Assembly: GCA_021647805.1 (NCBI GenBank)
Contig: JAKITZ010000083.1
Span: forward strand, 1 to 9,786
Length of the DNA: 9,786 nucleotides
Origin: Robiginitomaculum sp.
Lineage (GTDB): Bacteria; Pseudomonadota; Alphaproteobacteria; Caulobacterales; Maricaulaceae
Direction: 5' to 3'
Below the pieces are notes generated by a model that did not search any database, was not told the origin of the DNA, and worked only from the letters and a program-made list of their open reading frames with translations. Of this stretch, positions 1-5,962 are shown in pieces. Made by a program: the position numbers and the translations under genes. Position 1 is the first letter of the stretch. Each line of letters opens with the position of its first letter.

Positions 1-70
1 GAATTAATTAACAAGCATATACCTGCCAAATTATAGCCTCAACCAACGAATGCTTGCATAATGTTTCTCT

Positions 71-109
71 TATACTAAAAACACTGAATTAAACAGTGTT
101 TTTAGTATA
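71..109 (-). terminator. Probable (bidirectional) terminator hairpin after ftsZ
   Basis: A perfect 16-bp inverted repeat pairs 71-86 with 94-109 around a 7-nt loop, 90 nt beyond the ftsZ stop. Its core is A5-CACTG, loop, CAGTG-T5, so on either strand a short GC-containing stem is followed by a run of five T. This is the usual form of a bidirectional intrinsic terminator. The GC-bearing part of the stem is short and no further T-tract follows the full 16-bp stem, so efficiency is uncertain. It would end the ftsZ transcript. A palindromic protein-binding site is the alternative reading. Confidence 0.55.
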
Positions 110-136
110 CTTTCCCTTTTGGATCCATCAACTTAA

Positions 137-178
137 CCAAAAACCGGTGTCCACTTTTTGGGTCAATGGAGTATAGCC
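137..178 (-). repeat. Degenerate intergenic palindromic repeat downstream of ftsZ
   Basis: This lies 21 nt beyond the ftsZ stop. The hairpin pairs CCAAAAA (137-143) with TTTTTGG (155-161) around an 11-nt loop. Read on the minus strand it has the form CAAAAAGTGGACACCGGTTTTTGG, preceded by TAGAGG-like sequence near 178. The first half of the element at 1765-1868 has the same layout (AAAAA-TGG-n-CCGGTTTT) but on the opposite strand. From memory, motifs of the type AAAAGTGGxxACCGGTTTT are abundant between genes in Hyphomicrobiales. It looks like an eroded single-hairpin member of that family. It might contribute to transcript-end stability, but it has no convincing T-tract of its own. Confidence 0.5.
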
Positions 179-198
179 TCTAAAACTCGGCAAAATTG

Positions 199-1602
199 CT
201 AATTTGCTTGTCGGCGCAAGAATGCCGGAATTTCCAACTCATCATCAACCGAGCTTAAAAACAAGTCCGGAGTTGTTGTAACCGGCATTTCATCTCTAAC
301 ATCAACAACCGGCTCGATACGTTGCTCAGCCGGCTTAACCATCGCCGGAGGCGCACCAACAGGGCGGCGTTTGGGACGAAAAATGTTAAAGCCAAACTTT
401 GGTGCCGGAGCTTCTAACTCGGTATCTAACGGAACGTCCATTTCAGCAGCAGTTTCAGTGTTATGATAAACCGGATCAGGTATGGTTTGCTCAACAGGTT
501 CTGGCATTGTGACTTGCGCTGCCGCTGGTATTGGCTGTGGCAATGGCTCTAATACTGGCTCTTGAATTACTTCTTGTCTTTGAACTGGTTCGCTAATAAT
601 GGGTTGCGCGGCAGGAATTGGTTTTTGCATAGCAACTCCCTCAGTAATTCCAGTTGCAACAACTGAAACCCTCATTGCACCGCTTAAATTTTTATCAAAC
701 GTCGAGCCAATAATAATATTAGCCTCTTCGTCAACTTCTGCGCGGATCAGAGATGCAGCTTCATCAACCTCATGCAAAGTAAGGTCATCACCACCGGTAA
801 TATTGATCAACACACCACGGGCGCCTGAAATAGCAATATCTTCCAGCAATGGATTGGATATCGCAGCTTTTGCAGCCTCAACAGCCCGATCATCACCACT
901 AGCTTCACCTGTGCCCATCATAGCCTTGCCCATTTCGTCCATTACAGTGCGAACATCAGCAAAATCCAGATTTATCAAACCCGGATTGACCATTAAACTT
1001 GTAATTCCATGAACACCCGAATGCAAAACCTCATCAGCCATAGCAAAGGCATCTGACATGGTGGTTTTCTCGTTGGTAATTCTAAACAGGTTCTGGTTCG
1101 GAATTATTATCAGCGTGTCAACAACCTCTTGTAAGTTAATTACACCTTCTTCGGCGATTCTTGAACGCCTTGAACCTTCAAAATCAAACGGCTTGGTAAC
1201 TACACCAACGGTTAATATCCCTGCGTCTCTTGCTGCTTGAGCAATAACTGGTGCAGCTCCGGTTCCAGTGCCACCACCCATTCCGGCAGTAATAAACACC
1301 ATGTGCGCACCTTCAAGGTGCTGCATTATGTCTTGCAAGCTGTCTTCTGCGGAATCACGTCCAACTTCGGGACGCGCTCCTGCTCCAAGGCCTTCGGTTA
1401 TTGCAGCTCCCATTTGAATGGTGCGTTCCGCTTTTGAACGGTGCAGTGCCTGAGCATCTGTGTTGGCGACAACAAATTCAACGCCCTGTAAATCGGACTC
1501 GATCATATTGTTGACGGCATTACCGCCAGCTCCGCCGACACCAAATACTAATATGCGGGGCTTTAATTCATGAGATGGAGGGGCTGTAAGTGAAATTGCC
1601 AT
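199..1602 (-). CDS. ftsZ: Cell division protein FtsZ
   Basis: Tubulin-like GTPase that polymerises into the cytoplasmic Z-ring and recruits the divisome. With the start at 1602 the protein has 467 residues. Visible features are the N-terminal nucleotide-binding glycine loop FGVGGAGGNAVNNM (about 20-33), the tubulin signature GGGTGTG (109-115) and the T7 synergy loop NLDFADV (211-217), which completes the GTPase site of the neighbouring subunit. A Pro/Glu-rich, presumably disordered linker follows (about 327-452) with a basic patch FRPKRRP. The C-terminal peptide DDELEIPAFLRRQAN binds FtsA and other partners. ATG 1602 is preferred because GGAG lies 7 nt upstream. A GTG at 1641 would add 13 residues (MNLVPLLENWSLK) that lack family character and have no good ribosome-binding site. 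It is separated from ftsA by 313 nt and probably has its own promoter. The linker is long, as in many alphaproteobacteria, though shorter than the roughly 580-residue FtsZ of some rhizobia. Confidence 0.97.
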   Translation of the reverse strand: MAISLTAPPSHELKPRILVFGVGGAGGNAVNNMIESDLQGVEFVVANTDAQALHRSKAERTIQMGAAITEGLGAGARPEVGRDSAEDSLQDIMQHLEGAHMVFITAGMGGGTGTGAAPVIAQAARDAGILTVGVVTKPFDFEGSRRSRIAEEGVINLQEVVDTLIIIPNQNLFRITNEKTTMSDAFAMADEVLHSGVHGITSLMVNPGLINLDFADVRTVMDEMGKAMMGTGEASGDDRAVEAAKAAISNPLLEDIAISGARGVLINITGGDDLTLHEVDEAASLIRAEVDEEANIIIGSTFDKNLSGAMRVSVVATGITEGVAMQKPIPAAQPIISEPVQRQEVIQEPVLEPLPQPIPAAAQVTMPEPVEQTIPDPVYHNTETAAEMDVPLDTELEAPAPKFGFNIFRPKRRPVGAPPAMVKPAEQRIEPVVDVRDEMPVTTTPDLFLSSVDDELEIPAFLRRQAN

Positions 1603-1609
1603 TTTAAGG

Positions 1610-1613
1610 CTCC
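1610..1613 (-). promoter_or_regulatory. Ribosome-binding site that fixes the ftsZ start
   Basis: On the minus strand GGAG is followed by a 7-nt spacer (CCTTAAA) and ATG at 1602. This favours the ATG over the in-frame GTG at 1641. Confidence 0.75.
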
Positions 1614-1645
1614 AATTTTCCAAAAGGGGAACAAGGTTCACATAT

Positions 1646-1675
1646 AGTTTACTATTTCACTTAACACTGGGTTAA
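1646..1675 (-). promoter_or_regulatory. Candidate ftsZ promoter overlapping the CtrA site
   Basis: On the minus strand a TAAACT -10-like hexamer (1651-1646) lies 18 nt after TTAACC (1675-1670), a weak -35-like hexamer that is itself part of the CtrA site. The placement, about 45-75 nt before the ATG, suits an ftsZ promoter. The hexamers are poor matches and the region is AT-rich, so this is a suggestion only. Confidence 0.3.
1661..1675. promoter_or_regulatory. CtrA-type binding site TTAA-N7-TTAA upstream of ftsZ
   Basis: The minus strand reads TTAACCCAGTGTTAA, an exact match to the full consensus TTAA-N7-TTAA bound by the alphaproteobacterial cell-cycle regulator CtrA. It ends 58 nt before the ftsZ ATG. 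In Caulobacter crescentus CtrA binds the ftsZ promoter and represses it before S phase, so the location is the expected one. With AT near 57%, chance occurrence in this 313-nt gap is on the order of one in a hundred (rough estimate). I saw no other exact full site in the window. Whether binding represses or activates here cannot be told from sequence. Confidence 0.7.
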
Positions 1676-1764
1676 GCATAAGCAGTAATTTTTATCAATT
1701 TTTAGAGTATATCCAGCACCAACAATTTAAATATTTCCATAAAACCTATTGCAGAACAATCGAT

Positions 1765-1868
1765 TAGAGCATTTTCAGCAAAAATGGCTCCGGTTTTGCG
1801 GCAAGAAAATGCGACAAAACAAAAAGATAGAGTTATTTTTCGACTCAAACTGAACCGAAAATGCTCTA
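1765..1868. repeat. Double-hairpin intergenic palindromic repeat between ftsA and ftsZ
   Basis: A 104-nt element bounded by a perfect 12-bp terminal inverted repeat, TAGAGCATTTTC (1765-1776) and GAAAATGCTCTA (1857-1868). It contains two internal hairpins. In the first, GCATTTTC (1769-1776) pairs with GAAAATGC (1805-1812), and inside that GCAAAA (1778-1783) pairs with TTTTGC (1794-1799). In the second, TAGAG (1828-1832) and TTTTCG (1837-1842) pair with CTCTA (1864-1868) and CGAAAA (1856-1861). The linker GCGACAAAACAAAAAGATAGAG resembles, from memory, intergenic repeats found in many copies in Hyphomicrobiales genomes. There is no coding capacity, so it is a small non-autonomous repeat, not an IS. 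A GANTC (GACTC, 1842-1846), the CcrM methylation target, lies inside it, but one such site is expected by chance in a gap this size. Confidence 0.75.
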
Positions 1869-1915
1869 GAGAAAGTTTTCAGCTAAAAAACACCAAAAAG
1901 CCCCTCCAATAAGTA

Positions 1916-3247
1916 TTATATATTTTCGCGTAACCAACTAAAAAGCCGTAAAACCGGGTTATTATCTGCCGGATTTTGATTATCGCCAGCACTATCAGTC
2001 AATTGCACCGAGCCATTTATTGTTTCACGATTAGAACGAAACACATGACGCAAACTACCAGCAGTAGCGGCAAAGCCTGGGCCACTAACCGCGTCTGCTA
2101 ACCCGGATATTGCCAAAGGCCTTCCAATACGAACACGTTCACCAAAAACTCGACTTGCCAAATCAGCAACTCCATCCATCTGACTAGCACCACCAACCAA
2201 AACTATACGCCTACCCCAAGGGTTTTCTGGCTTCATCTGATCAAGTTGGTCGCGTACCATTTCAAGAATTTCCTCAACCCGAGGTCTGATAATTCCGGTT
2301 AACAAAGCTCTTGGAGCTTGGTCAATACGTTGACGAGGGTCATCGCACATGCCGGGGCAATCAATCATTTCACGATCATCATCAGGGTCATCAAGACACG
2401 ATCCAAACATAGTTTTAATTCGTTCAGCCGAAGCAGTAGGCGTTGATAAACCTCGGGCAATATCATTAGTAACATGATTGCCGCCAAGAGGAACAATTCC
2501 CATATATTCCAAAACGCCTTCGTTAAATACTGCAAATGAGGTGGAGCCAGCTCCCATATCAATTATCGTTGCCCCTAACATTCTTTCGTCCTCGACCAAT
2601 GCCGACAACCCCGCCGCATACGGAGTTGCTACTATGCTTCGTAATTCAAGGCGACAACGGTCAACCGCCAGCGCAATATTGCGTATAGGTCCAAGCGGGC
2701 TGGAAACCAGACACATTTCAACCGCCAGCTGGTGGGCGAACATTCCCCTAGGGTCACGCACATCGTTATTTCTATCAACCTTATATCTCTGTGCAAAAGC
2801 ATGTATCATTTCATGCTCTGGTTCTTGGAATTTTCGCTTGGCAACATCAACACACCTTCTAACATCCCGGTCTGACACTTCACGACCACTCATATTGATA
2901 ACGCCCTGCACACGACGAGCCACCATTCCAGTGGAGGCAAGATTAACTGTCACCGATGAGATAGAGTGTCCTGCCATACGTTCGGCTTGATCAACAGCCA
3001 ACCTTATTGCACCCTCGACCTCCTCAAGATCGACAATACCTCCATTTGAAGTACCTCTAGAAAGCTGATGACCAACGCCTATCACCTGAATATGATCACG
3101 CCCTGTTTCGTCTATTTTAGCAATGAAACAAGTGATTTTGGACGTACCAATATCCAAAACCCCAGCCAGTTTTGGCTTTAAAGCAACAGCACCGGCAGAA
3201 GAATAACCACCCTTTGACGATGAAATAATACCTGTCTTAGGGCTCAT
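1916..3247 (-). CDS. ftsA: Cell division protein FtsA
   Basis: Actin-like ATPase that tethers FtsZ filaments to the inner membrane and links them to later divisome proteins. The 443 residues match alphaproteobacterial FtsA length. The actin-fold signatures are present: phosphate-1 LDIGTSK (31-37), the FtsA-specific 1C/SHS2 region (about 105-190, with the conserved QRYKVD segment), phosphate-2 DMGAGSTS (230-237) and the adenosine motif VLVGGASQM (349-357). The C-terminal amphipathic helix PVLRLFSWLRENI (431-443) is the membrane-targeting sequence. About 25 low-complexity Ser/Gly/Lys residues precede the ATPase fold. The ATG overlaps the ftsQ stop as ATGA (3244-3247). Its own ribosome-binding site is weak (GAAAAGAA), so translation probably depends on ribosomes terminating on ftsQ. 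Confidence 0.96.
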   Translation of the reverse strand: MSPKTGIISSSKGGYSSAGAVALKPKLAGVLDIGTSKITCFIAKIDETGRDHIQVIGVGHQLSRGTSNGGIVDLEEVEGAIRLAVDQAERMAGHSISSVTVNLASTGMVARRVQGVINMSGREVSDRDVRRCVDVAKRKFQEPEHEMIHAFAQRYKVDRNNDVRDPRGMFAHQLAVEMCLVSSPLGPIRNIALAVDRCRLELRSIVATPYAAGLSALVEDERMLGATIIDMGAGSTSFAVFNEGVLEYMGIVPLGGNHVTNDIARGLSTPTASAERIKTMFGSCLDDPDDDREMIDCPGMCDDPRQRIDQAPRALLTGIIRPRVEEILEMVRDQLDQMKPENPWGRRIVLVGGASQMDGVADLASRVFGERVRIGRPLAISGLADAVSGPGFAATAGSLRHVFRSNRETINGSVQLTDSAGDNQNPADNNPVLRLFSWLRENI

Positions 3248-4167
3248 GAAACTATTCTTTTCAACGTAACAGGCCTTGTCAGTTTTTCACGAACCGCAAT
3301 TTTACCAACAACTCTGGTATCAAGAATGACATTTGGTAAATTCAACATTGCCATAAAATCAGTAGACACCTCAATTTGATCAAGTGAGGCACTCCAACCC
3401 ACCGCAGGCAATAATAGTTCAGCTCCTGAGAAAAACATCAAATTCCAGCGGCGTTCTGATACCCGAACAACATAACGAACTTTTTGCACCAGCTCTCTTC
3501 TGGTTCCCAAATCCGTCAATAGTTTTATCGCTTCCGTCGAGGCACCATCGCCAATAACCCTTGGTAAATCCGTGTATTCTTTGCCTGTAATACGACGGAT
3601 CAATGAACCATTAGCGTTTATCAAACTAAATTCATTTCGGTGCTGCCAGACTGCAAAAGGTGTTCTTTCAGTAATAACCACCACAATACGGTTTGGTAAT
3701 AATCGAGTGACAGAAGCTTTTTTTACCCATCCTAACGATTCAACACGTAAACGGGCTTGTTGCAGATTTATAGCGAATACTAATTCGCCATTTTCAATAC
3801 CTAATACTTTGCGAACCTCACCTTCCGATGAATGTAAAGCCCCATCAACATCTATGTGGTCAATACCAAAACCAGCCGCTAACAACCTGTTTTCCCCAAA
3901 TTTCGCGCTGGCGGCATAAGCATCACCTAAATGCCCGGACAACCAAAAGCCCAAAATAACAGTGGATAAAAATCCGCTGACAATACCTATAACTATTGTT
4001 CGCGGACGTTGGCGCTGCCTAACTGATCTAGCTTTAGCGTGAATCCAGCTACTGGCCTTAGTAGATGCAGCATTCTTTTTTTTAGGCACACGCCTAGACC
4101 TAACAGGTTTAGCCCGTCCGCTAGGTTTCCTGCGACCGGAACCCGACTTTAGTTGAGATAAGCGCAT
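3244..4167 (-). CDS. ftsQ: Cell division protein FtsQ (DivIB family)
   Basis: Bitopic inner-membrane protein whose periplasmic part scaffolds the FtsQLB complex. The 307 residues show a very basic cytoplasmic tail (1-56, rich in Arg, Lys and Ser), one membrane segment (about 57-79, IVIGIVSGFLSTVILGFWL), a POTRA domain (about 101-170, FGIDHIDVDG through VVVITERTPFAVWQ) and the FtsQ beta domain (about 172-290). The ATG at 4167 lies inside the ddl 3' end, giving a 47-nt overlap, with only a weak upstream purine stretch (GGCAGAAG). An in-frame GTG at 4089 (residue 27) would avoid the overlap and still keep the membrane segment, so the exact start is uncertain. It is identified by its position between ddl and ftsA plus domain layout, as FtsQ sequence is weakly conserved. 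Confidence 0.92.
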   Translation of the reverse strand: MRLSQLKSGSGRRKPSGRAKPVRSRRVPKKKNAASTKASSWIHAKARSVRQRQRPRTIVIGIVSGFLSTVILGFWLSGHLGDAYAASAKFGENRLLAAGFGIDHIDVDGALHSSEGEVRKVLGIENGELVFAINLQQARLRVESLGWVKKASVTRLLPNRIVVVITERTPFAVWQHRNEFSLINANGSLIRRITGKEYTDLPRVIGDGASTEAIKLLTDLGTRRELVQKVRYVVRVSERRWNLMFFSGAELLLPAVGWSASLDQIEVSTDFMAMLNLPNVILDTRVVGKIAVREKLTRPVTLKRIVS

Positions 4168-5059
4168 CTTCTGCCATCCATTCCACTAGATCATCAAACG
4201 TGATCTTTAAAGAAGCCGCCTGTTCAGGAACAAGCGAAGTAGAAGTCATGCCCGGTTGGGTGTTAATTTCCAGTAACCTTAACAAATTATTTTTTTCATC
4301 CCAGCGAAAATCTGAACGGGTAATACCATTGCAACCCAGCACTCTATGAGCTTTAACCGCTTGATTCATAACATTTTTTGCAAAATTATCATCGATTTTT
4401 GCCGGACAAATGTGGGTTGACCCGCCAGCAAAATATTTTGCTTCATAATTATAAAAATCACGATTGGCGACAATTTCAGTAACACAAAGAGCTTTATCAC
4501 CCATAACAGTAACGGTTAATTCCCTGCCCGCAATATACTCCTCCACCAGAACTTCATCACCATAAGGCCAATCATCTGATACCAAAACCTTAGGAGGACA
4601 CACATCATCCTTTAGAACAATCAACACTCCGACACTAGAGCCTTGAGCGTTTGGTTTTATTACATAAGGAGGCGGTAATAAATGCTCTTTGGCTGCCTTA
4701 AATCGATTAGCCAAAATACCTGTTGGGCATTTAATACCATGCTCACGTAAAACCGCTTTGGTTTTTTGTTTGTCCATAGCCAAAGCTGATGCAAGAACTC
4801 CAGAATGAGTATAAGGCAGACCCAAAATGTCCAATAAACCTTGAACCCGGCCATCTTCGCCAAACTCACCGTGCAAGGCGTTAAACACCACGTCTGGATT
4901 TAATGCCGATAATTCCATCGCCAAATTAGTACAGGGATCAATAGTCGATACGTCCCAACCTTTACGGCGCAAAGCATCGGCGCAGGCCTTGCCAGAATTT
5001 AATGACACTTCGCGCTCGGCGCTTTGCCCGCCTGCTAAAACCACTATTTTCCTGCTCAT
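4121..5059 (-). CDS. ddl: D-alanine--D-alanine ligase
   Basis: Cytoplasmic ATP-grasp enzyme joining two D-alanines into the dipeptide that MurF adds to the precursor stem. With the start at 5059 it has 312 residues, the usual Ddl length. Visible motifs are SAEREVSLNSG with the substrate-binding Glu15, HGEFGEDG (63-70), the ATP-grasp loop KPNAQGSSVGV (135-145), EEYIAGREL (173-181), FYNYEAKY (202-209) with the Tyr typical of D-Ala-D-Ala rather than D-lactate specificity, and the metal-binding EINTQPGMTSTSLVPEQA (264-281). ATG 5059 is chosen because it forms an ATGA overlap with the murB stop (5056-5059) and follows AGGG. A GTG at 5086 would add nine residues unlike the family. The 3' end overlaps ftsQ by 47 nt. 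It is the DdlB-type copy that sits in dcw clusters. Confidence 0.96.
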   Translation of the reverse strand: MSRKIVVLAGGQSAEREVSLNSGKACADALRRKGWDVSTIDPCTNLAMELSALNPDVVFNALHGEFGEDGRVQGLLDILGLPYTHSGVLASALAMDKQKTKAVLREHGIKCPTGILANRFKAAKEHLLPPPYVIKPNAQGSSVGVLIVLKDDVCPPKVLVSDDWPYGDEVLVEEYIAGRELTVTVMGDKALCVTEIVANRDFYNYEAKYFAGGSTHICPAKIDDNFAKNVMNQAVKAHRVLGCNGITRSDFRWDEKNNLLRLLEINTQPGMTSTSLVPEQAASLKITFDDLVEWMAEDALISTKVGFRSQET

Positions 5060-5961
5060 GATCGCCCTACTCGCTTTATTTCCCACTGCAAATCGACCCC
5101 GCTAGTTTCCTTGACTGATTTTTGAACGCTTAAAGCCAATTGCTCCAAATCATCAGCGCTGGCATTTTCAACATTGATCATAAAATTACAATGCTGCTCT
5201 GACATTATTGCACCACCAACTTTTCGCCCTCTTGCTCCGGCCTGATCTATTAATTCCCAGCTTTTATGATCTGGCGGGTTTTTGAATGTCGAACCACCGG
5301 TTTTTTCTCGTATTGGCTGGCTTTGCTCCCGGCGCTCCTGAATAAGTTGCATTTGCTGAAATACCTCCTCAGAATCAGCCTTTTGCCCTTTGAATAAGGC
5401 TTCCACAAAAACCCAATCCTTAGGCGCACCGCAATTTCGATAAGAATAGTTTAATTCATCAACGTCAACAATTCTACGCCGCCCCAAACCATCAATAACC
5501 ACTACAGAATGCAAAACATCTGCGGTTTCTGTACCGTAACAACCGGCATTCATTCGCAAAGCCCCGCCAATACTACCGGGAATACCACTGTAAAAGGACA
5601 AACCACCAATGCCGGACTTGGCAGCAAATTTAGCCAGCATTTTATCTGGAACGGCAGCTCCTACCCGAATAAACACCTCGCCCTCGACCTGTAATGCGCC
5701 AAAAGCTGGCCCCAAGCGGATCACTACTCCAGCAATTCCGCCATCTCTTACAAGCAGGTTCGAGCCTGCGCCCAAAACAAAAACCGGCAACTCAGCTGAC
5801 TTTTGCGCCATAAACATTGCCAAATCTGCCTCATCTTTAGGTAAAAACAGCATGTCGGCTGGCCCGCCAACTCGAAGCCATGTGTAAGCGGCTAATGGTG
5901 TTTGTTCGATCAGTTTCCCACGAATTTCCGGAAAATCTTCTGGTTTCACCAATACAGGCAC
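5056..5961 (-). CDS. murB: UDP-N-acetylenolpyruvoylglucosamine reductase MurB (GTG start)
   Basis: FAD- and NADPH-dependent enzyme that reduces UDP-GlcNAc-enolpyruvate to UDP-MurNAc, the second committed step of peptidoglycan synthesis. With GTG 5961 as start it has 301 residues, matching type II MurB (about 300, lacking the extra loop of the E. coli form). Motifs are WLRVGGPADMLFLP (about 28-41), FAD-binding GAGSNLLVRDGG (64-75), GIPGSIGGALRMNAG (126-140), the YSYRNCG arginine (175), GGSTFKNP (222-229) with the proton-donor Ser224, KVGGAIMSEQHCNF (247-260) and C-terminal Glu294 in LQWEIKRVG. The start is one base after the murC stop with GGAGG 9 nt upstream. The longer ATG frame (6021) would put 20 unlikely residues inside murC. 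GTG 5949 is a second possibility. Confidence 0.95.
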   Translation of the reverse strand: MPVLVKPEDFPEIRGKLIEQTPLAAYTWLRVGGPADMLFLPKDEADLAMFMAQKSAELPVFVLGAGSNLLVRDGGIAGVVIRLGPAFGALQVEGEVFIRVGAAVPDKMLAKFAAKSGIGGLSFYSGIPGSIGGALRMNAGCYGTETADVLHSVVVIDGLGRRRIVDVDELNYSYRNCGAPKDWVFVEALFKGQKADSEEVFQQMQLIQERREQSQPIREKTGGSTFKNPPDHKSWELIDQAGARGRKVGGAIMSEQHCNFMINVENASADDLEQLALSVQKSVKETSGVDLQWEIKRVGRS

Positions 5962-5962
5962 T

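Larger units (their letters stand above)
1603..1915. other. Intergenic region ftsA-ftsZ
   Basis: This is the only gap above 300 nt in the window. From the ftsA side it holds a T-rich stretch just after the ftsA stop (about 1875-1905, minus strand GGAGGGGCTTTTTGG, no clear hairpin). Next come the double-hairpin repeat, an AT-rich stretch (about 1680-1750) with no recognisable feature, the CtrA site, and the ftsZ leader. No plausible small gene was found on either strand. Confidence 0.8.

Noticed and set aside
12..56. CAAGCAT/ATGCTTG inverted repeat near the left edge
   Set aside because: A 7-bp stem with a 31-nt loop in AT-rich sequence is expected by chance and has no terminator features.
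137..178. End of an insertion sequence (the GTGTCCACTTTTTGGG motif looks like an IS terminus)
   Set aside because: No transposase remnant, partner inverted repeat or target duplication is visible nearby. The palindromic form and similarity to the 1765-1868 element fit an intergenic repeat better.
599..1012. 137-codon plus-strand open frame opposite ftsZ
   Set aside because: It is antisense to the conserved GTPase core and linker, and its composition (Ala/Ser/Ile-rich) mirrors the complementary frame. There is no independent support.
1842..1846. GANTC (CcrM) site upstream of ftsZ as evidence for methylation control
   Set aside because: About one GANTC is expected by chance in a 313-nt gap, it is 240 nt from the ATG, and it falls inside the repeat. 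It is worth noting only alongside the CtrA site.
2478..2990. 170-codon plus-strand open frame opposite ftsA
   Set aside because: It lies wholly antisense to the conserved ftsA gene. The translation is low-complexity, with no family character or ribosome-binding site, and it reads as a shadow frame.
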